Source: CAZXVU01 sp964644465
GTDB taxonomy: Bacteria > Chlamydiota > Chlamydiia > Chlamydiales > SM23-39
Direction of reading: 5' to 3'
DNA: 25,776 bases
Assembly: GCA_964644465.1 (NCBI GenBank)
Contig: CAZXVU010000017.1
Location: forward strand, 1-25,776
Below the pieces are notes generated by a model. That model did not search any database. It was not told the DNA's origin and saw only the letters and a program-made list of their open reading frames with translations. Made by a program: the position numbers and the translations under genes. Every line of letters starts with the position of its first letter. Position 1 is the stretch's first letter. Positions 12,472 through 20,080 of this stretch are shown piece by piece.

Positions 12472-13646
12472 TGGAAAATCCGGTGGAAGGCATCTTGTAA
12501 GACGAAGAGAAGGGTTGCTTTAACCTCTTCTTTAGCGACCAAATCCCCTTTTTGCAAAACTCTTCCATCTTGATCGTGAATGCGGATCTCGCCCACTCTT
12601 TGCCCTTTACGAATTGGAAGAGGGGGAACATCCCAATAGACAAAGGCTTTGCAAACCGGTTCCTCTGCAGGGAAAAACTCAATAGCCACTTCTCGGAAAG
12701 GAGCTGCATTGAGGGATGACTTTGAGCCGGGGATTTCTTTAGTGAATAGATTTTCTGGCCCAACTAGCCGTCTTCTTTCCTTTTTCTCAGCAAAGGCCAT
12801 CTCAAAGAGTCGTACCGCATCTTCATATCGACCCGTTCTTTTTTCGCATCCAAGGAGAACGGCGATCAGCGTCCGTCCATCATGTTCAGCAGCAGCGACA
12901 AGAGTATTCTGAGCATTTGAATGATAGCCCGTTTTTACTCCAATCGCTTTGGAATAAAAATGCTTTCCGGGCTTTAAAAGAGGGTTATGCTGCTTGATTT
13001 CCGTCTGAGGCTGTTTATTTGTCTTCGGCTTAGAGTAAGAGATCGTCGAAACAATGTCGCGAAACTGAGGGATCTGCAAGGCTTTTTTGGTGATCAGGCA
13101 AATATCGTAAGCCGTTGTAAAGTGCTCAGGATGATGAAGGCCATGGGGATTTCGGAATTGTGTGTTTAGACATCCCAAGCCTTTAATGTATTGATTGATC
13201 TCATCCATAAAGGTGGGGATCGTTCCAGAAACCGACTCAGCCAATACATTGGCTGCATCATTCCCTGAGACCATCATGAGTCCATACATAAGGTTTTCAA
13301 AAGAGAGGATTTCCCCTTTCAAGAGCCCCATTCTCGTTCCATCAATCTCCTGCCAATAAGAGGGCTGCGAGTCTCTGGGAACTTTTACAGATTTCATCTT
13401 TAGCGATTCGCCGCTTACTGTAACAACCTGATCTAGAGCAGGCTTCTTATGGTCGAGAATAAAAAGGGCTGTAGCGATTTTAGTAATACTCGCTGGGAAG
13501 GCGGGAATGTGAGCGTGCTTTTCATAGAGGATAGCTCCTGTTTCAGCATTCATTAAAATCGCTGAGCGGGCATTCACTTCTATCTCTAGAGATTCCCCGA
13601 ATAAAGAGCAGATCCAAAAGCACAAGAAGCAGAAGGCCAAACGCAT
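12468..13646 (-). CDS. dacF: D-alanyl-D-alanine carboxypeptidase (DacA/DacF-type penicillin-binding protein)
   Basis: A 392-residue exported serine peptidase that removes the terminal D-Ala from peptidoglycan stem peptides. It has a signal peptide (residues 1-17). The three penicillin-binding motifs are in order: S53-I-T-K56 (catalytic serine and lysine), S127-G-N129 and K238-T-G240. A C-terminal PBP5-like beta domain (about residues 300-380, FPAEEPVCKAFVYWD...) completes the usual architecture. Chlamydiae make a minimal peptidoglycan ring at division, and DacF-like enzymes are retained for it. ATG with AGGG about 9 nt upstream; the promoter is at 13671-13700. Corresponds to CT551 as I remember it. 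Convergent with ksgA, sharing stop-codon bases. Confidence 0.94.
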   Translation of the reverse strand: MRLAFCFLCFWICSLFGESLEIEVNARSAILMNAETGAILYEKHAHIPAFPASITKIATALFILDHKKPALDQVVTVSGESLKMKSVKVPRDSQPSYWQEIDGTRMGLLKGEILSFENLMYGLMMVSGNDAANVLAESVSGTIPTFMDEINQYIKGLGCLNTQFRNPHGLHHPEHFTTAYDICLITKKALQIPQFRDIVSTISYSKPKTNKQPQTEIKQHNPLLKPGKHFYSKAIGVKTGYHSNAQNTLVAAAEHDGRTLIAVLLGCEKRTGRYEDAVRLFEMAFAEKKERRRLVGPENLFTKEIPGSKSSLNAAPFREVAIEFFPAEEPVCKAFVYWDVPPLPIRKGQRVGEIRIHDQDGRVLQKGDLVAKEEVKATLLFVLQDAFHRIFH

Positions 13647-13670
13647 GAAAAATACCCTGGAAATTTTGAC

Positions 13671-13700
13671 ATGTTAAACGAACCTATTTTCTCACGTCAA
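13671..13700 (-). promoter_or_regulatory. Promoter for dacF
   Basis: On the minus strand TTGACG (13695-13700, 5/6) and TAACAT (13671-13676, 4/6) are separated by 18 nt, and the ATG follows 24 nt after the -10. It is arranged back to back with the plus-strand promoter at 13715-13743, 14 nt away, so the two share one short regulatory interval. Confidence 0.6.
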
Positions 13701-13714
13701 GCTTGAATAGATAC

Positions 13715-13743
13715 TTGACAAAGCTAAAAAAAGGATCTAGAAT
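13715..13743 (+). promoter_or_regulatory. Near-consensus promoter for the CT550-like gene
   Basis: TTGACA (13715-13720, 6/6), a 17-nt spacer and TAGAAT (13738-13743, 5/6) make this the best promoter match in the window. The GGAGG ribosome-binding site and the ATG at 13771 follow 27 nt after the -10. Confidence 0.75.
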
Positions 13744-13770
13744 GAGGACACGGTGCGGAGGAGGCAAGCC

Positions 13771-14202
13771 ATGTTGAACCCAGCTCAGATCGAAGACATC
13801 TATAAAGAGTACATCGGAAACCTCCCTCAATGGGCTCATGATGGAATTGTTCATATCGATCTCCATTTTTTACATGAACAAGGCTTGCTCAGCGCACTCC
13901 AAGAAGACAAAGGGGATCCAGACGATCTCACCCAATATTTCCACGTCATTGAAAGCGTCGAGAAAGTCACTCTCTTCAATGAACAATTCATTGTTTGGAT
14001 CATTCCAAAGATGGAAGGGGATCAGCCCTTAACGTTTGTGCTGATCGCACTCAACCATCCTGAAAAAGCAAATCTCGAAGTCGTATTCACCACCCGAGGT
14101 GTCTATAACACTCCAAGATACGTCTTGAAAGTGCTTCAGCATTATCTGGTCGATATGTTGGAAACAGAAGCGACTCTTACTTCCTTCGAAAAAAAGGATT
14201 AG
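13771..14202 (+). CDS. Conserved chlamydial hypothetical protein (CT550 position)
   Basis: A 143-residue soluble acidic protein without signal peptide, membrane segment or a motif I can name. An in-frame GTG lies 18 nt upstream, but GGAGG at about 13757-13763 sits correctly before the ATG at 13771, so I use the ATG (MLNPAQIEDIYKEY). The predicted secondary structure alternates helices and strands (for example VIESVEKVTLFNEQFIVWIIP, in two parts), suggesting a small alpha/beta fold. Its gene lies between dacF and rsbW, exactly as CT550 does in Chlamydia as I remember it. It has a near-consensus promoter of its own, so it may be well expressed. Its stop overlaps the convergent rsbW-like stop (TTAG). 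No function is proposed. Confidence 0.78.
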   Translation: MLNPAQIEDIYKEYIGNLPQWAHDGIVHIDLHFLHEQGLLSALQEDKGDPDDLTQYFHVIESVEKVTLFNEQFIVWIIPKMEGDQPLTFVLIALNHPEKANLEVVFTTRGVYNTPRYVLKVLQHYLVDMLETEATLTSFEKKD

Positions 14203-14615
14203 ATTTTCCGTTTTTTGATCAGAATTAAGATATTTGTATCGTGATCGCGGCGATAATGGACTTCGTCCATGTATTTGCGTATCATCATGATGCCGAGCCC
14301 CCCTTCCTTTCGCTCTTCTAAAGGAGCATTTTTATCGATTTTCACTTCATGTTGGAGCGGATCGAATGGAGGCCCCTTGTCCCGTATCTGAATCTCAACA
14401 TAGTTTTTAGGATAAACCAAAATATGGATTTCGATGATCCCCGGATGGTCCTTGTATGCATGATTGATAATATTCACCAACGCTTCTTCAGATGCGAGTT
14501 CAATTTTTCGTAGAGTAGAAACATCGAAAGCCATGATGGCAATTTGACTCCGGATCCATTCCTGCATTGGATGGAGTTGATCTATTCTGGCAGAAAATGT
14601 TGCGTACGGTTCCAA
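14199..14615 (-). CDS. rsbW: RsbW-like anti-sigma factor / serine-protein kinase
   Basis: A GHKL-fold ATPase domain. The N-box is EEALVNIINHAYKDHPG, the G1 box IRDKGPPFDP and the G2 box GGLGIMMIRKYMDEVHY. In RsbW proteins this domain binds a sigma factor or phosphorylates an RsbV-type antagonist; Chlamydia has such a partner-switch, with rsbW at CT549. The 5' end is unclear. The frame has no ATG or GTG near the end of the LptE-like gene (stop at 14641). AAAGGA lies at 14635-14640, then an ATC at 14624 is 10 nt downstream and a TTG at 14615 is 19 nt downstream. I list the TTG (138 residues). The frame also stays open upstream to 14888 inside the neighbouring gene, but that part has no family resemblance. 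Last gene of the 16159-14199 operon. Confidence 0.82.
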   Translation of the reverse strand: MEPYATFSARIDQLHPMQEWIRSQIAIMAFDVSTLRKIELASEEALVNIINHAYKDHPGIIEIHILVYPKNYVEIQIRDKGPPFDPLQHEVKIDKNAPLEERKEGGLGIMMIRKYMDEVHYRRDHDTNILILIKKRKI

Positions 14616-14640
14616 GATGAGGATTTTTTTAGTTTCCTTT

Positions 14641-15261
14641 CTACCACTCCGAGCGAATGACGTCGACAATTTTTTGAGCAATTTTCCGATAGAGCGGTCT
14701 TGTCGCTGCTTCTTGAGCCTGTTCGCTGGATTCCAGTTGGCCGAGAGAGAATGGGAGAACAGTTGTTGGAACGCCGAAAGAATTGATGAATGCCAGATCT
14801 TGGAGCGAGTCTCCATCGACATAATCATAATCGGAATCTTCGCAAATTTGATAGGGACCGTAAGCGATTCGGTCTGAGTCCCCCTCATAAAGAGTCGCTA
14901 TTACTGTCATGAACTTCCGCCCTTCGCATCCAACCAGGTTTTTTTTGATTTCTCCGCTGATTTTTTGTCGATCGCGACGGTATCCTGTCGTCTCAAAATT
15001 GAAACCCGTGATCGCGATTTGCAAACGATAGTCTCCTTGTGCATGGCGAACGTCGGCAATGCCAGAGGCGCTCAATGTGCGGATGATTTCATTCGTCAAA
15101 GATCCGTCATCGTCTCCAATAGCAAAAGGAACGGTAATGCTCGGCCGCGTTTCATAAGGATATTCTGGCTGCCAGCGATAGCCGCATGCTGATAAAAATA
15201 TAAGGATAAGAATCCAGAAATTAAAACTTACCAGCAGCTTGGAGGCTCTCGAGTTTTTCAC
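14641..15261 (-). CDS. LptE-like outer-membrane lipoprotein
   Basis: A 206-residue predicted lipoprotein. The signal sequence has a basic start (MKNSRASK), a hydrophobic core (FWILILIFLSA) and a lipobox LSAC with C26, followed by GYRW, the usual start of LptE (the C-G-Y/F-x pattern). A short alpha/beta domain follows with VPFAIGDDDGSLTNEIIRTL, matching the LptE theme of 'V..f.n.s.....l...i...l'. LptE is the plug of the LptD LPS translocon in the outer membrane. Start is GTG at 15261, inside the last 41 nt of the BamD-like gene. The rsbW-like gene follows without a gap. It corresponds to CT548 as I remember it. The LptE assignment is good but based on short motifs. Confidence 0.78.
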   Translation of the reverse strand: MKNSRASKLLVSFNFWILILIFLSACGYRWQPEYPYETRPSITVPFAIGDDDGSLTNEIIRTLSASGIADVRHAQGDYRLQIAITGFNFETTGYRRDRQKISGEIKKNLVGCEGRKFMTVIATLYEGDSDRIAYGPYQICEDSDYDYVDGDSLQDLAFINSFGVPTTVLPFSLGQLESSEQAQEAATRPLYRKIAQKIVDVIRSEW

Positions 15262-16159
15262 GTGCGCTATCCGCAGCCTGGGTATCAGGATATTTAGCGA
15301 TTACTTTTGTATAGTAGATGATGGAGGCAGGAACTTTTTTCGTCCGTTCAAAAAAACGGCCGGTCTCATAGAGATTATCCGCAAAAATCTCCTGCATATC
15401 TGCATAGATTTTGTCCGCTTCCGCTAGACGTTGCTCGCGGGGAAAGGCCAAACGGAACTTGCGTAAATTCACGTCGGCGAGATCCAGAAGATCAGGATCT
15501 AGATTGTTCGTTTGGCTTTGAAGCAAATAGATGCGGTTCTTTTCAAGATACGCCTCTGCAGCCAAGTCATTCTTTGGAAAACGGCGGATCAGAAGATCGA
15601 GGGTTTCGATGCTCGGTTTAAAATCTTCAAAATAGACTTGGATTTTTGATTTACTCAAGAGAGATTGCGCCGTGACTTCTGAATGGGGAAGCGCGGCAAT
15701 CACTTCATCGTAAATTTTCAAAGCATCTTCGCGAGCCGGAACCCAAGATGGCATCTTGATCGATGCGAACATGTGCTTTTTCGCGCCATTGGCAAATTGT
15801 TCAGCGATCTGGAATTTATAATGGATCGCTTCTTCAAAATGTTTGGGTGAGATCGCATGATTCAGATAGGCGGTAAACGCGTCGTTGGAATATTCAAGCT
15901 CGCCTAATTTAAAATAGGCTTCTCCCATCACAAATGCAGCTTCTGGACCAAATGGAGTTGTGGGAAAGTTGTAAGAGATAATTTCAGCATAATCGACGAC
16001 AGACCACCAATCCTCTTTGGCAATGGCATCCTGAAGAGCGCTATTGTATTCCTGAACGGAAGGTCCTTGAGGGATATCCCATACCAATTCGTTCTCTTCT
16101 AAAGCAAAGAGAGGGAGGGTCGAAAGAGTGGCAACTACTGTAGAAATCAACTTTTTCAT
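15221..16159 (-). CDS. BamD-like TPR-repeat exported protein
   Basis: A 312-residue protein with a signal peptide (MKKLISTVVATLSTLPLFA) and then tetratricopeptide-like helix pairs. These include YAEIISYNFPTTPFGPEAAF, then AYFKLGELEYSNDAFTAYL, DLLIRRFPKNDLAAEAYLEK and ...IYYTKVIAKYPDTQAADSAREKL. The 'P-x-S/T-x-x-A-x-x-A' spacing is that of BamD/YfiO, the outer-membrane beta-barrel assembly component. Unlike BamD proper it lacks a lipobox cysteine, so it would be soluble in the periplasm or anchored through partners. ATG at 16159 with AAGG close upstream; promoter at 16169-16198. First gene of an envelope-biogenesis operon with the LptE-like gene (41-nt overlap) and rsbW. It corresponds to CT547 as I remember it. 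Confidence 0.82.
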   Translation of the reverse strand: MKKLISTVVATLSTLPLFALEENELVWDIPQGPSVQEYNSALQDAIAKEDWWSVVDYAEIISYNFPTTPFGPEAAFVMGEAYFKLGELEYSNDAFTAYLNHAISPKHFEEAIHYKFQIAEQFANGAKKHMFASIKMPSWVPAREDALKIYDEVIAALPHSEVTAQSLLSKSKIQVYFEDFKPSIETLDLLIRRFPKNDLAAEAYLEKNRIYLLQSQTNNLDPDLLDLADVNLRKFRLAFPREQRLAEADKIYADMQEIFADNLYETGRFFERTKKVPASIIYYTKVIAKYPDTQAADSAREKLESLQAAGKF

Positions 16160-16168
16160 AAGCCTTAA

Positions 16169-16198
16169 AGGTTAGGGGATCTTCCCCCATTCTGTCAA
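16169..16198 (-). promoter_or_regulatory. Promoter for the BamD-like/LptE-like/rsbW operon, with an internal hairpin
   Basis: On the minus strand a perfect TTGACA (16193-16198) and TAACCT (16169-16174, 3/6) are separated by 18 nt in the 58-nt gap after dnaE. The spacer contains GGGGA/TCCCC (16175-16179 with 16183-16187), a small dyad. This could be an operator or part of a dnaE terminator. The -10 is weak, so strength is uncertain. Confidence 0.45.
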
Positions 16199-16217
16199 TA
16201 TATACTGGGTTAAATTT

Positions 16218-19200
16218 TTATTCGATAATGCAGCTGATTTTTGCAGCCAAGGTCCTGAGCTTTTCTTGGAAAGTCTGGTCGACCTTCACTCCCCACTGGG
16301 AATCTACAGAAACGATCCCATGTCTTTTTGGTCCGCTGACAAAATGAAGCTCAAGGGTCGATTTGCCGGGATGAGAGCGGAATAATTCTTTGAGCAGGAG
16401 AATTTCGCTAAGGCGCACCTTGTCTGCATCGAGGCGGAGTTTGAGTTTGATCACTTCCTCTTTTTCAGGAGCTGCCGCCGCTGCCTTTTCTTTGGCTGCT
16501 TTCCATTTTGGCTCGGGCGCTTTCGATTGCGCTTTCAATTTGTCGTAGAGATCTTCGCAGATCTTGATTTTAGCCTCGTCGATCGCGGCTAAATCATCGA
16601 TATAGCGGCAGGAGAGCTGGGTTGCCCCATCTTTGCGCTCGAGCTGCAACACCCCGTAAAGGAGTTGATTTTCGCGGAGCAACGCCCCTTTCTCTTCAAA
16701 CATTTCAGACCAGATGGGGAGTTCGTACCTTTCCATTCCATCACTGATAGTGAGGATCGCGAATTTTTTTTGACTTTTTGTAGACACCTTAGCAGCAACA
16801 ACTTCCACTACAAAAGCCGCGCGAAATACAGCGCTGTCGGGAAGGTTTTCGAGCTCGCTCAAAGGAACGCAGGATAGGCGCCCTAAAATCTTTTTGTATC
16901 CATCCATTGGATGGCCGGTCAAGTAAAAGCCGAGCAGTTCTTTTTCGCGTTGGAACAGTTGCAGTTGGGTCGATTTTTTCAGGACAGGAGGCGGAGTTGC
17001 AAAAGGCTTTTGAGGTTCTTCTATCAACGAAAATAAATTGAGCACGCCTAAAGAGGCCTCTTTCTGGTCTCTGGAGGATTGATCGACCATCTCTTCAACA
17101 CTTTCCCGCATCGCATCGCGAGACCATCCTGTAAAGTCAAAACTGCCCGCTTCGATGAGCAATTCAATTTGTTTTTTGCCGAGGCGCGTCTTATCGACCC
17201 GTTGGATAAAATCGAAAAGGCTTTGGTAGGGACCATTTTTGGCCCTTTCTTCGATGGCAAGATCGACGGCTGCCTGTCCCACGCCTTTGATGCCCGACAT
17301 CGCAAAGCGGATCCCCTCTTTCGTCGCGATAAATTCGCTGCCTGCCTGATTGACGTCAGGGGGAAGGACCGGAATATGGAGGCTCTTTGCCTCGCCGATG
17401 AATTTAGCGAGCTTTGAAGTATCGTCTCGGTCGCAAGTCATCAATGCAGCCATCCATTCGCCAGGATAATTCGCTTTGAAAAAAGCTGTGGCATAAGAGA
17501 GATAGGCATATGCGGCGGCATGAGATTTGTTAAACCCATAGGAAGCGAATTTTTCGATTTTATCGAAGATGCGTCCAGCAGTTTCGTGATCAATATCTTT
17601 CTTTGCACATCCGCCCAGGAATTTTTCCCGCTGCCGCGACATCTCTTCTTTATCTTTTTTTCCCATAGCGCGGCGCAAAACATCGCCCTCGCCGAGCGTA
17701 TATCCGGCCAAAGCGCTTGCAATCTGCATCACTTGTTCTTGATAAACCATGACGCCGTACGTTTCCGACAAAATCTCTTTCATCAGGGGATGATCGATCT
17801 CGTTCGACTCGCGTCCATGCTTGCGGTTGATGAAAGAAGGGATCATGTCCATCGGACCAGGGCGATAAAGGGCGCCTACCGCAATGATCTCTTCAAACGT
17901 ATCGATATGGAGTTGTTTTGAAAGGTCCTTCATCCCTCCGGACTCGAGCTGGAACACTCCTAAAGTCCTCCCTTGATTGAGGAGATCGAACGTGGGCTGG
18001 TCGTTGAGAGGGAGATTCGCCCAGTCGATCTTACGTCCTGAATTGAGAGCAATCGCATCGACGCATTTCTGAATGGAAGTGAGGGTTTTCAATCCGAGAA
18101 AATCGATCTTCAGCATTCCGACGCTTTCAACAGGCTTCATGGCATATTGAGTCACCACCATTTCCGAATCTTTGGCGGTGCATACGGGGATGTGGTCCGT
18201 GATGGGATTGGCGGAAATAATAAGCCCCGCGGCGTGGGTGCTCGTATTGCGGATAGATCCCTCGGCTTTTTTCGCCATCTCGAGGACGCAGCGAGCTTCC
18301 TCATCGGTCTCCATCAACCGCCCTAACTCGGGGTCGATCTGAAACGCCTTTTCAAGCGTCATCGTCGGATCTTCTGGAACAAGCGCGGCGATGTCGTTGA
18401 CTTTCGATAATGGGACATTCAAAACCCGTCCCACATCGCGGATCGCCATTTTGGCCTTCATCGTGCCGAAAGTGATGATCTGCGCCACTTTTTCTTTGCC
18501 ATATTTATCGACGACATAATCGATGACTTCCTGGCGTCGGTCCATACAAATGTCGACGTCGATATCAGGATAGGAAATCCTTTCAGGATTGATGAAACGC
18601 TCGAAGAATAGATGGAAACGGAGAGGCTCGATATCAGTAATCCCGATCAGATAGGAGATAATCGATCCGGCTGCGGAACCGCGGCCAGGACCCATAGGAA
18701 TATTTCTGCTTTTCGCCCAAGAAATGAAATCGTATACGATCAGCAAATAGTCGCACATTCCTTTAGAAGTCAGGATCTCGAACTCATACAAAAATCGGCT
18801 GCGGACAATTTCAAGAGGATCTCGCCCCGGATATTTGAGCTGAACAGCCTTTAGCCGCTCTGGCGTATAGCATCTTTCGATTCCTTTTTGGCACAGGTCG
18901 TATAAAAATTGCTCTGCCGCTTTGAGACGCTCTTCTTTGGAACAAGTTTTCCCTTCTAAAGAAGGGGGAATAAATACAGGGTAATGCTTCGTTTTAAAAT
19001 CGAGTTCGCATTTACATTTCTCTGCAACTCTCAATGTCTCTTCGATCGCTCCAGGAAGATCGGAGAACAAGGTGCGCATTTGATCGGGCGATTTAAAATA
19101 GAGCTCGTGCGTCGCTGTCGTTTCTCTTTTGGGATTGGGCGCTTTATTCTTTGGATTGCCGTGGGAGTCGCGCTCCCAGATCTCGCAAGGCTCCCCTGAT

Positions 19201-19937
19201 TGGATGTTGAGGAGGATTTCATGCGCGCGCCAATCTTCGCGCTCGATATAGTGGATGTCATTCGTCGCTACTAAAGGAATGCTGAATTGTTTTGAGAGCT
19301 CGACGAGTTTGGCGTTGACTTTTTGCTGATTTGCGGAATATTCGCGCGCTTTCTGGACAAGCCAATTTTCTCGGTCCATCTGGTCTTCGCGGATTTGTTC
19401 TTCGCTTAGGAGATGGCGCTGCACCTCGAAATAAAAATCCTCTCCGAAAAGCTTTTGATACCACTCAATTTCAGAAAGGAGCGTCTCTCCTTCCAGAATC
19501 TGATATGCGATAGGGCCGTGGATCCCGCCTGAAAGACAGATCAATCCTTCCCTGTGCGCAGCCAGCAATTCCTTATCGATCCGCGGCTGATAATAAAATC
19601 CTTCCAGAAAACCGATCGAAGAGAGCTTACAGAGATTCTGATAGCCCTTCGCATCTTTCGCCAATAAGAGAATCGGAAATCCATTCGGCGTTCCAATGAT
19701 CCGTTTCTTCTCGAGGCGCGAATTCGGCGCCATCCAGATTTCACAGCCGAGAATCGGTTTGACTCCTGATGCCTTGCAGGCTTTGAAAAAATCAACAGCT
19801 CCATACAAGTTTCCTGCATCGGTCAGCGCCAAAGAAGGAATAGCGAATGCCTTTGCTTTCTCAGCAAGGGCGCTCACTGACGCCGTTGAGTCGAGGATCG
19901 AGAATTGGGAATGAACGTTTAATGGAATCCAAGTCAT
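16218..19937 (-). CDS. dnaE: DNA polymerase III alpha subunit
   Basis: A 1239-residue replicative DNA polymerase (C-family). The PHP domain is at the N-terminus (MTWIPLNVHSQFSILD, then LTDAGNLYGAV). The palm carries PGRGSAAGS, the catalytic aspartates in SYPDIDVDICMDRR and a third in KIDFLGLKTL. The motif YQEQVMQIA and the SFFKANYP-type segment (ATAFFKANYPGEWMAALM) are DnaE-typical. Fingers, a helix-hairpin-helix (DKTRLGKKQIELLIEAGSFD) and an OB domain near residue 1000 follow. I start at the ATG at 19937, because chlamydial DnaE begins MTWIPL as I remember it. The frame is open to an ATG at 20015, but those 26 residues resemble no DnaE N-terminus. No ribosome-binding site precedes 19937. The catalytic-looking PHP has some altered metal-site residues (N for H in NVHS), so proofreading by PHP is doubtful. 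Confidence 0.95.
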   Translation of the reverse strand: MTWIPLNVHSQFSILDSTASVSALAEKAKAFAIPSLALTDAGNLYGAVDFFKACKASGVKPILGCEIWMAPNSRLEKKRIIGTPNGFPILLLAKDAKGYQNLCKLSSIGFLEGFYYQPRIDKELLAAHREGLICLSGGIHGPIAYQILEGETLLSEIEWYQKLFGEDFYFEVQRHLLSEEQIREDQMDRENWLVQKAREYSANQQKVNAKLVELSKQFSIPLVATNDIHYIEREDWRAHEILLNIQSGEPCEIWERDSHGNPKNKAPNPKRETTATHELYFKSPDQMRTLFSDLPGAIEETLRVAEKCKCELDFKTKHYPVFIPPSLEGKTCSKEERLKAAEQFLYDLCQKGIERCYTPERLKAVQLKYPGRDPLEIVRSRFLYEFEILTSKGMCDYLLIVYDFISWAKSRNIPMGPGRGSAAGSIISYLIGITDIEPLRFHLFFERFINPERISYPDIDVDICMDRRQEVIDYVVDKYGKEKVAQIITFGTMKAKMAIRDVGRVLNVPLSKVNDIAALVPEDPTMTLEKAFQIDPELGRLMETDEEARCVLEMAKKAEGSIRNTSTHAAGLIISANPITDHIPVCTAKDSEMVVTQYAMKPVESVGMLKIDFLGLKTLTSIQKCVDAIALNSGRKIDWANLPLNDQPTFDLLNQGRTLGVFQLESGGMKDLSKQLHIDTFEEIIAVGALYRPGPMDMIPSFINRKHGRESNEIDHPLMKEILSETYGVMVYQEQVMQIASALAGYTLGEGDVLRRAMGKKDKEEMSRQREKFLGGCAKKDIDHETAGRIFDKIEKFASYGFNKSHAAAYAYLSYATAFFKANYPGEWMAALMTCDRDDTSKLAKFIGEAKSLHIPVLPPDVNQAGSEFIATKEGIRFAMSGIKGVGQAAVDLAIEERAKNGPYQSLFDFIQRVDKTRLGKKQIELLIEAGSFDFTGWSRDAMRESVEEMVDQSSRDQKEASLGVLNLFSLIEEPQKPFATPPPVLKKSTQLQLFQREKELLGFYLTGHPMDGYKKILGRLSCVPLSELENLPDSAVFRAAFVVEVVAAKVSTKSQKKFAILTISDGMERYELPIWSEMFEEKGALLRENQLLYGVLQLERKDGATQLSCRYIDDLAAIDEAKIKICEDLYDKLKAQSKAPEPKWKAAKEKAAAAAPEKEEVIKLKLRLDADKVRLSEILLLKELFRSHPGKSTLELHFVSGPKRHGIVSVDSQWGVKVDQTFQEKLRTLAAKISCIIE

Positions 19938-19945
19938 ATCGAAAG

Positions 19946-19951
19946 AGTATA
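19946..19951 (-). promoter_or_regulatory. -10 element immediately before dnaE
   Basis: TATACT (minus strand) ends 8 nt before the dnaE ATG at 19937. No recognisable -35 is at 17 nt and no Shine-Dalgarno lies between. If used, the transcript would begin at or next to the start codon. The alternative is a longer transcript from near 20015 with translation from the upstream ATG. Confidence 0.4.
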
Positions 19952-20080
19952 CAGGGATTGTTTTTTTTATTTGTGCTGAAAAAATTCGTCCAAGGGAAGA
20001 AAAATATCCGTTCATCCGTTCCCATTTTCAAAAAATGATTTTTTTGATAAGAAGAAAATTGCATCACAGCTTGGAAACTA

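Noticed and set aside
14616..14888. Upstream part of the long rsbW frame (about 90 extra codons)
   Set aside because: It overlaps the LptE-like coding sequence, has no GHKL-family similarity and is most likely a shadow. The domain starts near 14600.
17520..17921. Plus-strand 133-codon frame inside dnaE
   Set aside because: It is antisense to strongly conserved dnaE polymerase motifs, with no family resemblance or start signal.
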